A stretch of DNA of 64,000 nucleotides, from assembly GCA_947458455.1 (NCBI GenBank), contig CANGYJ010000017.1, positions 1-64,000 of the forward strand, written 5' to 3'. Position numbers and translations under genes: made by a program. The notes under the pieces were generated by a model. The model made no database searches. It was not told where the DNA came from and was given only the letters and a program-made list of their open reading frames with translations. Each line of letters starts with the position of its first letter. Within the stretch, counting starts at the first letter, position 1. Of this stretch, positions 1-8,058 are shown piece by piece. The DNA comes from Verrucomicrobiaceae bacterium. Lineage in GTDB: Bacteria; Verrucomicrobiota; Verrucomicrobiia; Verrucomicrobiales; Verrucomicrobiaceae.

Positions 1-65
1 GCTGTCAAACTCCGCTGCGGCCTCATCTCGCTACGCTCGATGAGACCTCCGCTGCGTTTGACAGC
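1..65. repeat. 65-bp imperfect palindrome (REP-like)
   Basis: The outer arms GCTGTCAAAC (1-10) and GTTTGACAGC (56-65) are perfect inverted repeats. An inner pair, CTCATC (22-27) and GATGAG (39-44), continues the dyad. The intervening TCCGCTGC (11-18 and 48-55) is a direct repeat and forms an internal loop. The element reaches the window edge and may continue to the left. Its proximity to a REP-type transposase makes a REP relationship plausible, but that is inference. Confidence 0.6.
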
Positions 66-115
66 GTGAGAGAAACAACCAACATCAAGATCAACCCAAG
101 GAGGCTGGAACTACA

Positions 116-367
116 TTGATGATCTGTCCCACTCCAGGGAGCAGGCCATATGCTTTCGTTGAAGCGGTCAGCAAAAGTATGTCTGAAAGGGAAAAACTTG
201 TCGCTAAAGCGATGAGTGGGGATGCAGAAGCAGCTCTGGAGCTAGCCCGCCATTACTCATTCGCTGCGCAAGACGATGATAAGGCAGAATTTTGGTACAA
301 GAAGGCCGCTGATAATGGAGGAGAAAAGGAAAAGAGCATTTATGAGTCTTTTATGGAGGGAAGGTGA
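116..367 (+). CDS. small Sel1-like repeat protein
   Basis: An 83-residue protein of unknown function. Residues about 34-70 resemble one or two Sel1/TPR-like helical repeats (GDAEAALELARHY, then AEFWYKKAADNGG), a fold that usually mediates protein-protein contacts. An AAGGAGG sequence at 98-104 is a good ribosome binding site for either the TTG at 116 or the ATG at 119; the ATG is the likelier start. An internal ATG at 179 is also possible. The gene sits alone between a palindrome and a mobile patch, so it may be accessory. No signal peptide is evident. The family assignment is tentative because a single repeat is weak evidence. Confidence 0.5.
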   Translation: MMICPTPGSRPYAFVEAVSKSMSEREKLVAKAMSGDAEAALELARHYSFAAQDDDKAEFWYKKAADNGGEKEKSIYESFMEGR

Positions 368-449
368 CGCTATGAATCCCTACACAGCTCGTCGCAAGCT
401 CCTCGGCTCCGCTCTGCACTCACCACCAGTATGAACCGGGTACATAGGG

Positions 450-477
450 GAAAACGGGGTCAGGGAAACGGGGTCAG
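450..477. repeat. two copies of GAAAACGGGGTCAG motif
   Basis: Two adjacent 14-bp units, GAAAACGGGGTCAG at 450-463 and GGAAACGGGGTCAG at 464-477. They lie upstream of the IS110 remnant. The same unit recurs six more times at 709-796 and in degenerate form at the transposase start codon, so the IS110 fragment is bracketed by copies. Confidence 0.85.
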
Positions 478-554
478 GCGACATGAAGCACGGAAAATCA
501 AGGGTTCCAGCGGCATTCCCTGGTGAAAAGTGAGTTTGGTATGGTGTCGGTGCC

Positions 555-708
555 ATGAGAACCTCATCCAACACTCCGCCGTCCATCGTCACCGAAGCCG
601 CCACCTTCATCGGCATCGACTACCACAAAAAGTACAGCGTCTGGCACGCGGTTAATGCCGCAGGCTTCGACCTTGGCAAAGGCCGCATCGAGCATCACTC
701 TCCGCATG
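555..708 (+). pseudogene. truncated IS110-family transposase (N-terminal fragment)
   Basis: The ATG at 555 opens a frame whose first roughly 50 residues match the N-terminus of DEDD transposases of the IS110/IS1111 family: FIGIDYHKKYSVWHAV, which carries the first catalytic Asp in GIDxHK, followed by a G-R-I-E-H segment. Homology stops at about 708, where the GAAAACGGGGTCAG array begins. A full IS110 transposase is over 300 residues, so this is a remnant of about one sixth. No remaining part of IS110 is seen downstream of the REP-type transposase, so this is either a deletion or an insertion followed by loss. Confidence 0.75.
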
Positions 709-796
709 GAAAACGGGGTCAGGAAAACGGGGTCAGAGAAAACGGGGTCAGAGAAAACGGGGTCAAGAAAACGGGGTCAGAAGAAAACGGGGTCAG
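709..796. repeat. six-copy GAAAACGGGGTCAG direct-repeat array
   Basis: Copies start at 709, 723, 738, 753, 767 and 783. The unit is 14 bp with 0-2 bp spacers (A, AG or AA). A seventh, degenerate copy (GAAAACGGGG) at 831-840 abuts the start codon of the downstream transposase. With the pair at 450-477 there are nine occurrences in 400 bp, and I found no others in the window. The units are head-to-tail with almost no spacer, which excludes CRISPR. They may be transposon-end or transposase-binding motifs (inference). Confidence 0.9.
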
Positions 797-841
797 GGAG
801 CAACTGCTTGACAAAATCAAGCCTTGACTTGAAAACGGGGC

Positions 842-1903
842 ATGGCACGCAGCATTCGCATTCAATCCTCCGGGGCTTATTACCACGTCATGGCTCGCGG
901 GAACCGTCGTGAGGACATCTTCCACGATGATGATGACCGGCGTTTCTTTCTGCACACGCTGAGCCAGGCCTGTGAGATGACGGGCTGGCGCGTGCATGCC
1001 TGGGTGCTGATGGGCAATCACTACCATCTCTTCCTCCAGACGCCGGAGCCAAACCTCGTCGCGGGGATGTCCTGGCTGCAAAACACGCTGACACGCCGCT
1101 ACAACGTGCGGCACCGGAAGTGGGGGCGGTTGTTTGGCGACCGTTACAAGGCGGTGGTCGTGGAGGGCGAGGACCAATACCACTACCAGACGCTGATGGA
1201 TTACATTCATCTTAACCCGGTGAGAGCGCGGATGATCCGCCCGAAAGACGGGCAGAGTGTGATGGATTACGCGTGGAGCAGCATCGCGGGTGGTTACGCG
1301 TTGCCACCGAAGAAGCGGGCAAAGTGGCTGGATGCGGAGGCGGGTCTCAAAGCGTTCAACCTGGCGGATACAGTGGCGGGTCGGCGGGCGATGGTGGAGA
1401 GGTTGGACAAGCGTGCGGTGAGCGAGGAGATCAAGAGCTGTGGCGTGCCGCCGCAGGGAGAGGAGGTGGATGCACGGGCGAGCCATCTGAGGCGAGGCTG
1501 GTACTGGGGCACGCAGGCCTTTGGCGAGGCGATGCGGAAGCTGGGGCAGAAGCTCCTCAAAAAGACCGCGCCGGTGTCGCGGGCCTATCAGAAGCATGAA
1601 CTGGTGCGGGAGTACGGGGAGCGACAGGCGCTGGAGTGGCTGGTGAGGGGGCTGAAGGCGGGAGGCCTCAGAGCGGGCAGTCTCTTCCAAGTGAAAGGAT
1701 CCGATCCGAGGAAGGTGCTGCTGGCGGACCTGCTCTGGCGGCGCACGGTGGTGTCTCAGGAGTGGCTGGCGGAGAAACTGGCGATGAAATCGGCGGCGAA
1801 TGTGAGCCAGCAACTCCGTCGTCTTGACGTGAAGTCAGCGATCAAGAAGGTGCCACAAGACCTGAAACACTTTCTGGAGGAAGCCGATAACACGAACTCA
1901 TGA
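842..1903 (+). CDS. REP-associated/IS200-like Y1 (HUH) transposase
   Basis: A 353-residue protein of the Y1_Tnp family, REP-associated tyrosine transposase (RAYT) type. The N-terminal half has the hallmarks: start MARSIRIQSSGAYYHVMARGN, the HUH motif in GNHYHLFLQT (about residues 60-69), and the helix YHYQTLMDYIHLNPVRARM (about 101-119) that carries the candidate nucleophilic tyrosines. The C-terminal about 60 residues look like a DNA-binding helix bundle (DLLWRRTVVSQEWLAEKL). These enzymes cut and join single-stranded DNA at hairpin repeats. The ATG at 842 lies directly on a degenerate GAAAACGGGG unit. The reading frame is intact, so the gene may be active. Confidence 0.9.
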   Translation: MARSIRIQSSGAYYHVMARGNRREDIFHDDDDRRFFLHTLSQACEMTGWRVHAWVLMGNHYHLFLQTPEPNLVAGMSWLQNTLTRRYNVRHRKWGRLFGDRYKAVVVEGEDQYHYQTLMDYIHLNPVRARMIRPKDGQSVMDYAWSSIAGGYALPPKKRAKWLDAEAGLKAFNLADTVAGRRAMVERLDKRAVSEEIKSCGVPPQGEEVDARASHLRRGWYWGTQAFGEAMRKLGQKLLKKTAPVSRAYQKHELVREYGERQALEWLVRGLKAGGLRAGSLFQVKGSDPRKVLLADLLWRRTVVSQEWLAEKLAMKSAANVSQQLRRLDVKSAIKKVPQDLKHFLEEADNTNS

Positions 1904-1921
1904 ATGCGAATACTCGGTTAA

Positions 1922-1939
1922 GAATGGCCTTTGCCATTC
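1922..1939. terminator. short perfect hairpin between convergent genes
   Basis: GAATGGC (1922-1928), a CTTT loop and GCCATTC (1933-1939) form a perfect 7-bp stem. It lies between the stop of the REP-type transposase and the stop of convergent recJ. There is no T-tract, so it could equally be the right-end subterminal hairpin of the mobile element. Confidence 0.4.
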
Positions 1940-1975
1940 CGCCTGTTCGCAGATCAACACCTCGTCCTGAGCGGA

Positions 1976-3691
1976 TCATTCCGAGGCACGCACACTATCG
2001 AGCGTAACCTGCCACTGTTCCTGACCTCGGAAAAAGCTGCGCTGGAGGCGCATCGCCACATCCCAGGGGGCGGGGGGCAGTTTGCCGATGGGGGCATTGA
2101 ACCAGACGCTGTCCATCCCTGCGCCATCCTGCGTGAGCATGAGGCGCAGATGCTTCCCTTTGATGCTGCGGCCGGGTAGCTTCGGCATCACGCGACGGCA
2201 GAAAAACAAGGGTTCCGGGTTCTTTTGCCCGAAAGGCTCCATCAGCTTGTAGTTCTCCAAAAAGGAGAGCGTGAGGTCTTTGAGCTTCACCTCGGCATCG
2301 AGCTCCAAAAGAGGCGTCATGGCCTCATCGCTGAGGGCTTGGCGAGCAGCCGCCGAAAAGGCAACGCGAAAGCTATCGAACTTGGACTCCTCCACGGAGA
2401 TGCCGGCAGCCATGGCGTGCCCGCCGCCGCCGAGAAGGTGCTCGTGGCAGACTTCAATGGCCTCGACCAAGGAAAAACCGGGAATGCTGCGCCCGCTGCC
2501 CTTGCCCACGCCGTCTTCACCGAAGGAAACGAGGATGGTGGGACGGTGACAAAGCCGCGAAATCCGGGAGGCGACAATGCCGATGACGCCGGGATGCCAG
2601 TTTCGTGACCCGAGCACGATGGCGGAGAGATCATCGAGATCACCGAGCGTGCCGAGCATGGTCTCCGCCTCGGCGTGAACGGCTTGCTCGACGTTTTGGC
2701 GGTCTTTGTTTTGGGCTTCGAGCAGGTTGGCTAGCTCGGCGGCCGTCTCCATTTCGGGAGCGAGGAGTAGTTCCAGTGCCTTGGCGGCCGTATCCAGCCG
2801 ACCTGCGGCATTCAGACGGGGACCCAGGCGGAAGCTGACATGATGCGTCTGCACCAGACCGTCCACACCTGCGAGCTGCTTCAGGGCCCGCAGACCGAGG
2901 CGCTGCGTCTGCCCCAGTGCCTCCAGGCCACGGCGCACGAGGAGGCGGTTTTCACTCACCAGCGGCACGAGGTCCGCCACGGTGCCCAGGGCCACGAGAT
3001 CGAGCGTTTCTTTGAGGTCGAAATTCGGCGCCGGGCGTGTTTTGAGCAGCGCATGAGACACTTTAAAGACGAGGCCTGCGGTGCAGAAGTAGTGCCATTC
3101 CTCGCCGAGCTTCGGATTCACCATCGCGAGGCATTTCGGCTTCCCGAGCGGGGAAAGCTCATGGTGATCCACGATCACACAGTCTACGCCCTGCTCGGCC
3201 AGCCACGCTGTCTCATTGAGAGAGGTCGTGCCGCAATCCAGCGCGATGAGGAGGTCCGGCTTGCCGAAAAGCTCGAAGCATTTCGCCAGTCCATCCATGC
3301 TCAGACCGTAGCCTTCCTCCATGCGGGAGGGCAGGAAGAGCTTCGTCTCCAGCCCGTAGGCCTTCAAAACGAGGTGCAGCAGGGCCATTGAGGTCACGCC
3401 ATCCACATCGTAATCTCCGTAAAGAACCACCTTCTGCTTCTCATCCACGGCCTTCAGCATGCGTTCCACGGCGGCGGGCATCCCCGGCAGGAGGCGGGGA
3501 TCGCCCAGGGTGGCCAGCTTCGGCACGAGAAAGTCCCGAGCCTTTTCCGCGGTGGTGATGCCGCGCTGGGCCAGCAGATGGGTGAGCAGAGACGGCAGGC
3601 CGGTCTCAGCCGCCAGTTCGGCCGCGCCTTCGGCATCTGGCTTCACGAGCCAGCGAGGCGGACGGATGAACATGGCGGGAGTTTCAGACAT
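1976..3691 (-). CDS. recJ: single-stranded-DNA-specific exonuclease RecJ
   Basis: A 571-residue 5'-3' single-strand exonuclease of RecF-pathway recombination and mismatch/base-excision repair. The DHH phosphoesterase core is clear: GDYDVDG at about 92-98, LDCGT at about 151-155 and VDHHELSP at about 174-181, which provide the metal-binding aspartates and histidines. A DHHA1 region with GGGGHAMAAGI follows at about 415-425, then a C-terminal OB-like region. The length matches bacterial RecJ. The start at 3691 gives MSETPAMFIRPP. The gene is convergent with the mobile patch and divergent from the DUF3592 gene; no operon partner is apparent. Confidence 0.96.
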   Translation of the reverse strand: MSETPAMFIRPPRWLVKPDAEGAAELAAETGLPSLLTHLLAQRGITTAEKARDFLVPKLATLGDPRLLPGMPAAVERMLKAVDEKQKVVLYGDYDVDGVTSMALLHLVLKAYGLETKLFLPSRMEEGYGLSMDGLAKCFELFGKPDLLIALDCGTTSLNETAWLAEQGVDCVIVDHHELSPLGKPKCLAMVNPKLGEEWHYFCTAGLVFKVSHALLKTRPAPNFDLKETLDLVALGTVADLVPLVSENRLLVRRGLEALGQTQRLGLRALKQLAGVDGLVQTHHVSFRLGPRLNAAGRLDTAAKALELLLAPEMETAAELANLLEAQNKDRQNVEQAVHAEAETMLGTLGDLDDLSAIVLGSRNWHPGVIGIVASRISRLCHRPTILVSFGEDGVGKGSGRSIPGFSLVEAIEVCHEHLLGGGGHAMAAGISVEESKFDSFRVAFSAAARQALSDEAMTPLLELDAEVKLKDLTLSFLENYKLMEPFGQKNPEPLFFCRRVMPKLPGRSIKGKHLRLMLTQDGAGMDSVWFNAPIGKLPPAPWDVAMRLQRSFFRGQEQWQVTLDSVRASE

Positions 3692-3792
3692 GTGAGGTTT
3701 GCGAATAATTTGTTTCCTTGTATGGAGCCTTCGCGGCGGCTAGTCAAAGAATCGCTACTCCGCTCAAAGACGGCCGCGATGGAGAAAAAAAG

Positions 3793-4293
3793 ATGCACGC
3801 AGATCATGCAGGAAAATGGTGGCTCGCGGCGATGGGAGTCGTGCTCATCGCAGCCGGATCGTTTTTTGCGTGGAGGCTCTGGCTTTCCTACCAAATGACC
3901 TCCGTCAGCCACTCATGGCCGGAGGTTCCCTGTCTCATTGAGGCCTCACACATCATCAGCGAGCGACCCACGCCGACCTCCGCCCTCGCTCATGAGGTCA
4001 AGATTCGGTATCGCTATGACGTTGGCAGCGTCTCGTATGTCTCCACCCGCATCCGTCATGTGGAGGCGGCTCCCAGCGCCCACCTCGACAAGGTGCAGGC
4101 GGTGCAGCAGCAGTTCCCACCTAGCACGCAGCAGGTCTGCCGGGTGAATCCTGCCGATCCAGCGGACTCCGTGCTCCTTCCCGGCACGCGGGCAGCGCTC
4201 TACTCCATCTGGTTTCCCCTGCTCTTCGTCGCCGGTGGCGTAGGCATGCTCGTGGGCATCGCACGCCGCCGAAACCCATCTCTCCCTTTATGA
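3793..4293 (+). CDS. DUF3592-like membrane protein
   Basis: A 166-residue predicted inner-membrane protein. It has a TM segment at about 8-30 (WWLAAMGVVLIAAGSFFAW), an extracytoplasmic domain, and a second TM near the C-terminus (IWFPLLFVAGGVGMLVGIA) before a basic tail. The two-helix layout with a beta-rich middle (EVKIRYRYDVGSVSYVSTRI) and a segment resembling V-x-x-N-P-x-D-P-x-x-S matches DUF3592. Its function is unknown. The ATG at 3793 was chosen because GGAG lies at 3781-3784. The frame is open further upstream without a good start. The stop overlaps the next gene's ATG (ATGA), which implies translational coupling. Confidence 0.75.
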   Translation: MHADHAGKWWLAAMGVVLIAAGSFFAWRLWLSYQMTSVSHSWPEVPCLIEASHIISERPTPTSALAHEVKIRYRYDVGSVSYVSTRIRHVEAAPSAHLDKVQAVQQQFPPSTQQVCRVNPADPADSVLLPGTRAALYSIWFPLLFVAGGVGMLVGIARRRNPSLPL

Positions 4294-5156
4294 AGCTCGA
4301 ACAAACCGTCTCCACCCCCAGCCCCCTCCTTCCCTTCCTCTTTGAGGCCTTTCCGGAGGCCAAAAAAACCAAGGTCCGCCAGTGGCTGAAGCATGGCTCT
4401 GTGCAGGTGAATGGCCGCTCCATCACGCAATTCGATCACGCTTTGTCCGCCGGAGATAAAATCGCCATCCGCCCGCAGAAAAAGCCCGTCGAGGAGGTCT
4501 CTCCCCTGCCCCCCGGCCTCAAAATCCTCCATGAAGATGCCTCGCTTCTCGTGGTCGAAAAGCCCGCTGGATGGCTCACCATCGCCAAAGACAGCGGCAA
4601 AGGACGAAACATCTACTCCGTGCTCATGGACCACGTCCGCTCCGTGACGCCGAAACTGCGTGTGTGGATCGTTCACCGTCTCGACCGCGAAACCTCTGGC
4701 CTCATCGTCTTCGCCAAGACCGAGGAAGCCAAACGCACCCTTCAGGAAAACTGGCAGGACTTTGAAAAACGCTACCTCGCCATCACCGAAGGCATCCCAG
4801 CCAAGCCCGAGGGAACTTTTCGCTCTCATCTCGACGAGTCCAATCCCATGCGTGTTTACAGCGCCGCGGCCACGGAAGATACCCGTGAAGCCATCACTCA
4901 CTATCGTGTACTGAAACGCGGTGCCGGGCGTGCTCTCGTGGAGCTCAATCTCGATACCGGACGCCGTCACCAGATCCGCGTCCAGCTCTCCGATGCCCAC
5001 TGCCCTGTCCTGGGGGATGTTCGCTACGGTGCCAAGAGTGATCCGGCAGAGCGCCTCGCTCTCCACGCCAGCCAGCTTGTTTTTAAGCACCCCGATGACG
5101 GCCGGAAGATGCGCTTTGATTCTCCGCTGCCGAAAAATCTCGCCTCACTGATCTGA
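4290..5156 (+). CDS. RluA-family pseudouridine synthase
   Basis: A 288-residue RNA pseudouridine synthase that isomerises uridine in rRNA or tRNA. An N-terminal S4 RNA-binding domain (about 12-55, KVRQWLKHGSVQVNGR) precedes the catalytic domain, whose signature HRLDRETSGLIVFAK (about 128-142) contains the catalytic Asp. RRHQIRVQL (about 228-236) and the closing LHASQLVFKHP are also typical of RluA/RluC/RluD. The exact target cannot be assigned. The start overlaps the stop of the upstream DUF3592 gene. Confidence 0.92.
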   Translation: MKLEQTVSTPSPLLPFLFEAFPEAKKTKVRQWLKHGSVQVNGRSITQFDHALSAGDKIAIRPQKKPVEEVSPLPPGLKILHEDASLLVVEKPAGWLTIAKDSGKGRNIYSVLMDHVRSVTPKLRVWIVHRLDRETSGLIVFAKTEEAKRTLQENWQDFEKRYLAITEGIPAKPEGTFRSHLDESNPMRVYSAAATEDTREAITHYRVLKRGAGRALVELNLDTGRRHQIRVQLSDAHCPVLGDVRYGAKSDPAERLALHASQLVFKHPDDGRKMRFDSPLPKNLASLI

Positions 5157-5162
5157 CGATCC

Positions 5163-6656
5163 TCAATAGGCGTTGTCCCGCTTGAAGAAAGTCAGCGCCA
5201 TGATCTGGATGTCGAGCCAGAGGCTCCAGTTTTCCAGATACCAGAGGTCACACTGGATGCGCTCGCCGAGATCAGTGTCGCCACGCAGGCCGTTGATCTG
5301 AGCCCAACCGGTCATGCCAGGCTTGGCCGTGTGGCGGGCGTTGTAGTGAGGAATCTCGTGCTTGAAGCCAGCGATGAGTTCCGGACGCTCCGGACGCGGG
5401 CCGACGAGGCTCATATCGCCCTTCAGCACATTCCAGAACTGCGGCAGTTCGTCGATGTTCGTTTTGCGCATGAAAGCGCCCACTCGTAGGCGGCGCGGGT
5501 CGTCTTTGACGCACCATTGCGCACCTTGGCTCTGCTCTGCGTTGAGTTTCATGGAGCGGATCTTGATGATCTCAAAAGGCACGCCGTTGTAACCCCAACG
5601 GCGCTGGCGGTAAAAGATGGAGCCTTTGGACTCCAGCCATACCAAAGCACCAAAAAGGGCCACGATCGGGCCGCTTAGCAGGAGACCCACGAGGGCACCG
5701 ACGATGTCGAGCGCACGTTTGGCCATCACGTTGATCGTGTGGTCCAACGGCAGGCGGGTGACGCCGAGGATGGGCGTGCCAGCGATGGTTTCGAGAGCCA
5801 GGCCCGAGGAAAAGATGCGGAAGACGGATGGGATGACTTTGAATTGGATCATCTCGCGCTCGCAGAGATTTGCCAAGGCGATCATCTGGTCGCGGGCACC
5901 ATGCAGGTCCGCCACGATGACCATGTCCACCGCATGCGTGCCGATCAGACGCTCCACCTCGGCAAGGCTACCTAGGCAGGGAAACTCAGTCTCGGGCAGG
6001 GCTTCCTGTGCTTCGGGATCGATCTGCACCCATCCCAGGATGTCATAGGCGCTGGCTTGATCCCGCTTGAGGGTCTTCCAAAGCGAAAGGGCATCCTTGT
6101 TCCAGCTGAGGAAGAGCGTGCGCTGCTGGAGAGCCTCGACCCGACCAGGAGAGCACAGGTAGCAGTGAAAAAGAGTGCGCCAGCTAAGCAAGAGCAGCAA
6201 AGCGCAGGCTCCATTGAGAGCCATGAAGACGCGGGAGATCGAAGGCTCCAATTTCAAGGCGAGGCTGATCGCGAGGAAGCCGGCGGTCCAGATCAGCACG
6301 CTCTTGGCCATACGGGAGGCGATGAGGCGGCTGCGCAGCAGCACATTGGAGTGATAGATCCCCTGCCAGCTCAGCACAATCACGAGTGAAACGCTGCCCA
6401 AAACGATATAGCCCACATATTGGCGAAGGGAGATGGGATCCACAATTCCTAGATCACGCATGGCCGTGTGGAAGCGAAGGCCATAAGCAGCAAAAGCCGC
6501 CACGAAAGCCATCAAAAGATCCCCAAACACCGAGGCCACCACCCACCAGTGTGGTGAGACCTGCTCCTTTTCACGCCAGACGCGGCGGGCTTCCAAAGCA
6601 TCCAGTAGAGCCACATTGGGTTGTCCGGGGTAGTTGGCGGTGAGGGTTGAATTCAT
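5163..6656 (-). CDS. polyprenyl glycosylphosphotransferase (exopolysaccharide/O-antigen initiation)
   Basis: A 497-residue membrane enzyme that transfers a sugar-1-phosphate to undecaprenyl phosphate, the first step of exopolysaccharide or O-antigen repeat assembly. The N-terminal half has about four to five TM segments and a Rossmann-like middle. The C-terminal bacterial sugar transferase domain has the KRALDIVGALVGL TM entry, FEIIKIRSMK, KTNIDELPQFWNVLKGDMSL, VGPRPERPE and KPGMTGWAQINGLRG. The ATG at 6656 is preferred to the upstream frame extension. A roughly 300-bp AT-rich region lies upstream. The GDP-fucose genes at 28-30 kb could feed the same surface polymer (inference). Confidence 0.92.
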   Translation of the reverse strand: MNSTLTANYPGQPNVALLDALEARRVWREKEQVSPHWWVVASVFGDLLMAFVAAFAAYGLRFHTAMRDLGIVDPISLRQYVGYIVLGSVSLVIVLSWQGIYHSNVLLRSRLIASRMAKSVLIWTAGFLAISLALKLEPSISRVFMALNGACALLLLLSWRTLFHCYLCSPGRVEALQQRTLFLSWNKDALSLWKTLKRDQASAYDILGWVQIDPEAQEALPETEFPCLGSLAEVERLIGTHAVDMVIVADLHGARDQMIALANLCEREMIQFKVIPSVFRIFSSGLALETIAGTPILGVTRLPLDHTINVMAKRALDIVGALVGLLLSGPIVALFGALVWLESKGSIFYRQRRWGYNGVPFEIIKIRSMKLNAEQSQGAQWCVKDDPRRLRVGAFMRKTNIDELPQFWNVLKGDMSLVGPRPERPELIAGFKHEIPHYNARHTAKPGMTGWAQINGLRGDTDLGERIQCDLWYLENWSLWLDIQIMALTFFKRDNAY

Positions 6657-6964
6657 GGTCTTGTGGTCGAGTCCTTGTTGTGAAAATTCTAGTGGGTAGA
6701 AACAACAGCGCAAGACAATGTTATATCTTTTATGATTTTTTTCTTATTTTCGAATATTAAACCCTTTCAATTTTGATAATTTACATTCAGTTGATTCATT
6801 CCAGCCAGATGAACATGACCAAAAAGCTTATCGTTCGTCAGCTTTAGCTTCAGTATCGGCCATGATGAAGGTTTCAGAATGATGAATTTCACCTCTCCGC
6901 CCCCATTCTCAAAGGCGTCAGGACCGCCTCTTGAGATTTCCATGGAAAAAACTAATCTGCGCCC
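6657..6964. promoter_or_regulatory. AT-rich divergent intergenic region
   Basis: About 308 bp between the glycosylphosphotransferase (minus) and a small lipoprotein gene (plus). The part from about 6715 to 6790 is strikingly AT-rich compared with its surroundings (runs such as TTATATCTTTTATGATTTTTTTC). It probably holds promoters for both directions, but I cannot fix -35/-10 boxes with confidence. No ORF or RNA gene is evident. Confidence 0.4.
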
Positions 6965-7138
6965 ATGAAAACGAACTTTTTCCTCCTTTTGAGCCTGTCG
7001 ATTCTGTTCACCTCGTGCCGCAATCGCCTTGGCGAAGGCCCCGTGGAACGGGCTGGCCGTGGCGTGGATAACGCAGTGAACTGGGTGGGCTATGGCGTCC
7101 GCCGCACGGGCGAAGGCATCCAGCTGGCAACTCGCTGA
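6965..7138 (+). CDS. small lipoprotein (57 aa)
   Basis: Begins with ATG at 6965 and ends with TGA at 7136-7138. The 57-residue product has a lipoprotein signal, MKTNFFLLLSLSILFTSC, with the lipobox cysteine at 18. A 39-residue mature part rich in Gly and Arg follows, with a repeated motif (AGRGVDNAVNWVGYGVRRTG). It is predicted to be lipidated and exported; the function is unknown. The size and character recall entericidin-like small lipoproteins, but no real family match is claimed. Only two bases separate its stop from the miaA start, so the two are likely co-transcribed. Confidence 0.7.
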   Translation: MKTNFFLLLSLSILFTSCRNRLGEGPVERAGRGVDNAVNWVGYGVRRTGEGIQLATR

Positions 7139-7140
7139 AC

Positions 7141-8028
7141 ATGCTGCCCGCATCCACCATCTTTCTCGCTGGACCCACCGCGTCTGGAAAATCAGCCCTC
7201 GCGCTGGAACTAGCCTCGCAACTGGACGGCGAAATCGTCAACGCGGATGCCTTTCAGCTCTACGCAGGCCTCGATGTGCTCACGGCCAAGCCCTCCACGT
7301 CTGATTTGACCCGCCTGTCGCATCATCTCTACGGCGTGCTGCCGCTCACCGAAGCCTGCGATGCGCAGCGCTATCACGACCTCGCCAAGACCGTCATCGA
7401 AGAAATCGCCTCGCGTGGCAAAACACCGCTCGTGGTCGGCGGCTCCGGTTTGTATCTCAAAGCACTCACCCATGGCCTCGCACCGCTGCCACAGGGCGAC
7501 GCGGTCATGCGTGAAAAGCTCCGCGAAAGGTCGCTGGAGGACAAAGTAGCCGAATTGCTCGCTCTCGACCCCGCTGCGGCCGCAGCGGTCAATCTGCGCA
7601 ATCCACGCTACGTCGAGCGAGCCCTCGAAATCTGTCTCCTCACCGGAAAACCGCAGTCCAAACTGCGCCAGAGCTTCCAAAACGCGACGCCGAGCTTTCG
7701 TGGCCTCGTTTTGAATTGGGAGCGCGAGACCCTTTGCCGCCGCATTGAGGCCCGCACGCGGCAAATGCTCGTCAGTGGAGCCATCGAGGAGGTTGCGGCG
7801 CTTGGCGTAGTCTCCCTAACGGCCTGCAAGGCCATCGGCATTCGTGAGATTCGCGACCACCTCACCGGCAAACTCACCCGCGAGCAAACCATCGAGGCCA
7901 TCACCATCGCCACCCGCCAGTATGCCAAGCGCCAGGCGACGTGGTTTCGGCGTGAGACGTGCTACCAAACGATTTGCCTCGATTCCTCATCCACCGCACA
8001 GTCCGCCCTGCGCCTTCTTGGCCTTTAG
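7141..8028 (+). CDS. miaA: tRNA dimethylallyltransferase MiaA
   Basis: A 295-residue enzyme that transfers a dimethylallyl group to N6 of A37 in tRNAs reading UNN codons. The P-loop GPTASGKS is at 11-18. The substrate region NADAFQLYAGLDVLTAKPS follows, where MiaA usually has D-S-x-Q-x-Y; here it is DAFQLY. VVGGSGLYLKALTHGL and the C-terminal TRQYAKRQATWFR complete the signature. The length is close to the family norm. It directly follows the small lipoprotein gene and precedes aroB by 30 bp. Confidence 0.96.
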   Translation: MLPASTIFLAGPTASGKSALALELASQLDGEIVNADAFQLYAGLDVLTAKPSTSDLTRLSHHLYGVLPLTEACDAQRYHDLAKTVIEEIASRGKTPLVVGGSGLYLKALTHGLAPLPQGDAVMREKLRERSLEDKVAELLALDPAAAAAVNLRNPRYVERALEICLLTGKPQSKLRQSFQNATPSFRGLVLNWERETLCRRIEARTRQMLVSGAIEEVAALGVVSLTACKAIGIREIRDHLTGKLTREQTIEAITIATRQYAKRQATWFRRETCYQTICLDSSSTAQSALRLLGL

Positions 8029-8058
8029 CTTTCATCTTTTAGCTTGTATCTATTCCTA

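Noticed and set aside
709-796. Possible CRISPR array from regularly spaced repeats
   Set aside because: The units are head-to-tail with only 0-2 bp between, no unique spacers, and no cas genes are seen.
655-912. ORFs with KTGSEKTGS/ENGVRENGV repeats
   Set aside because: They arise from reading the GAAAACGGGGTCAG array in different frames and have no start or conservation of their own.
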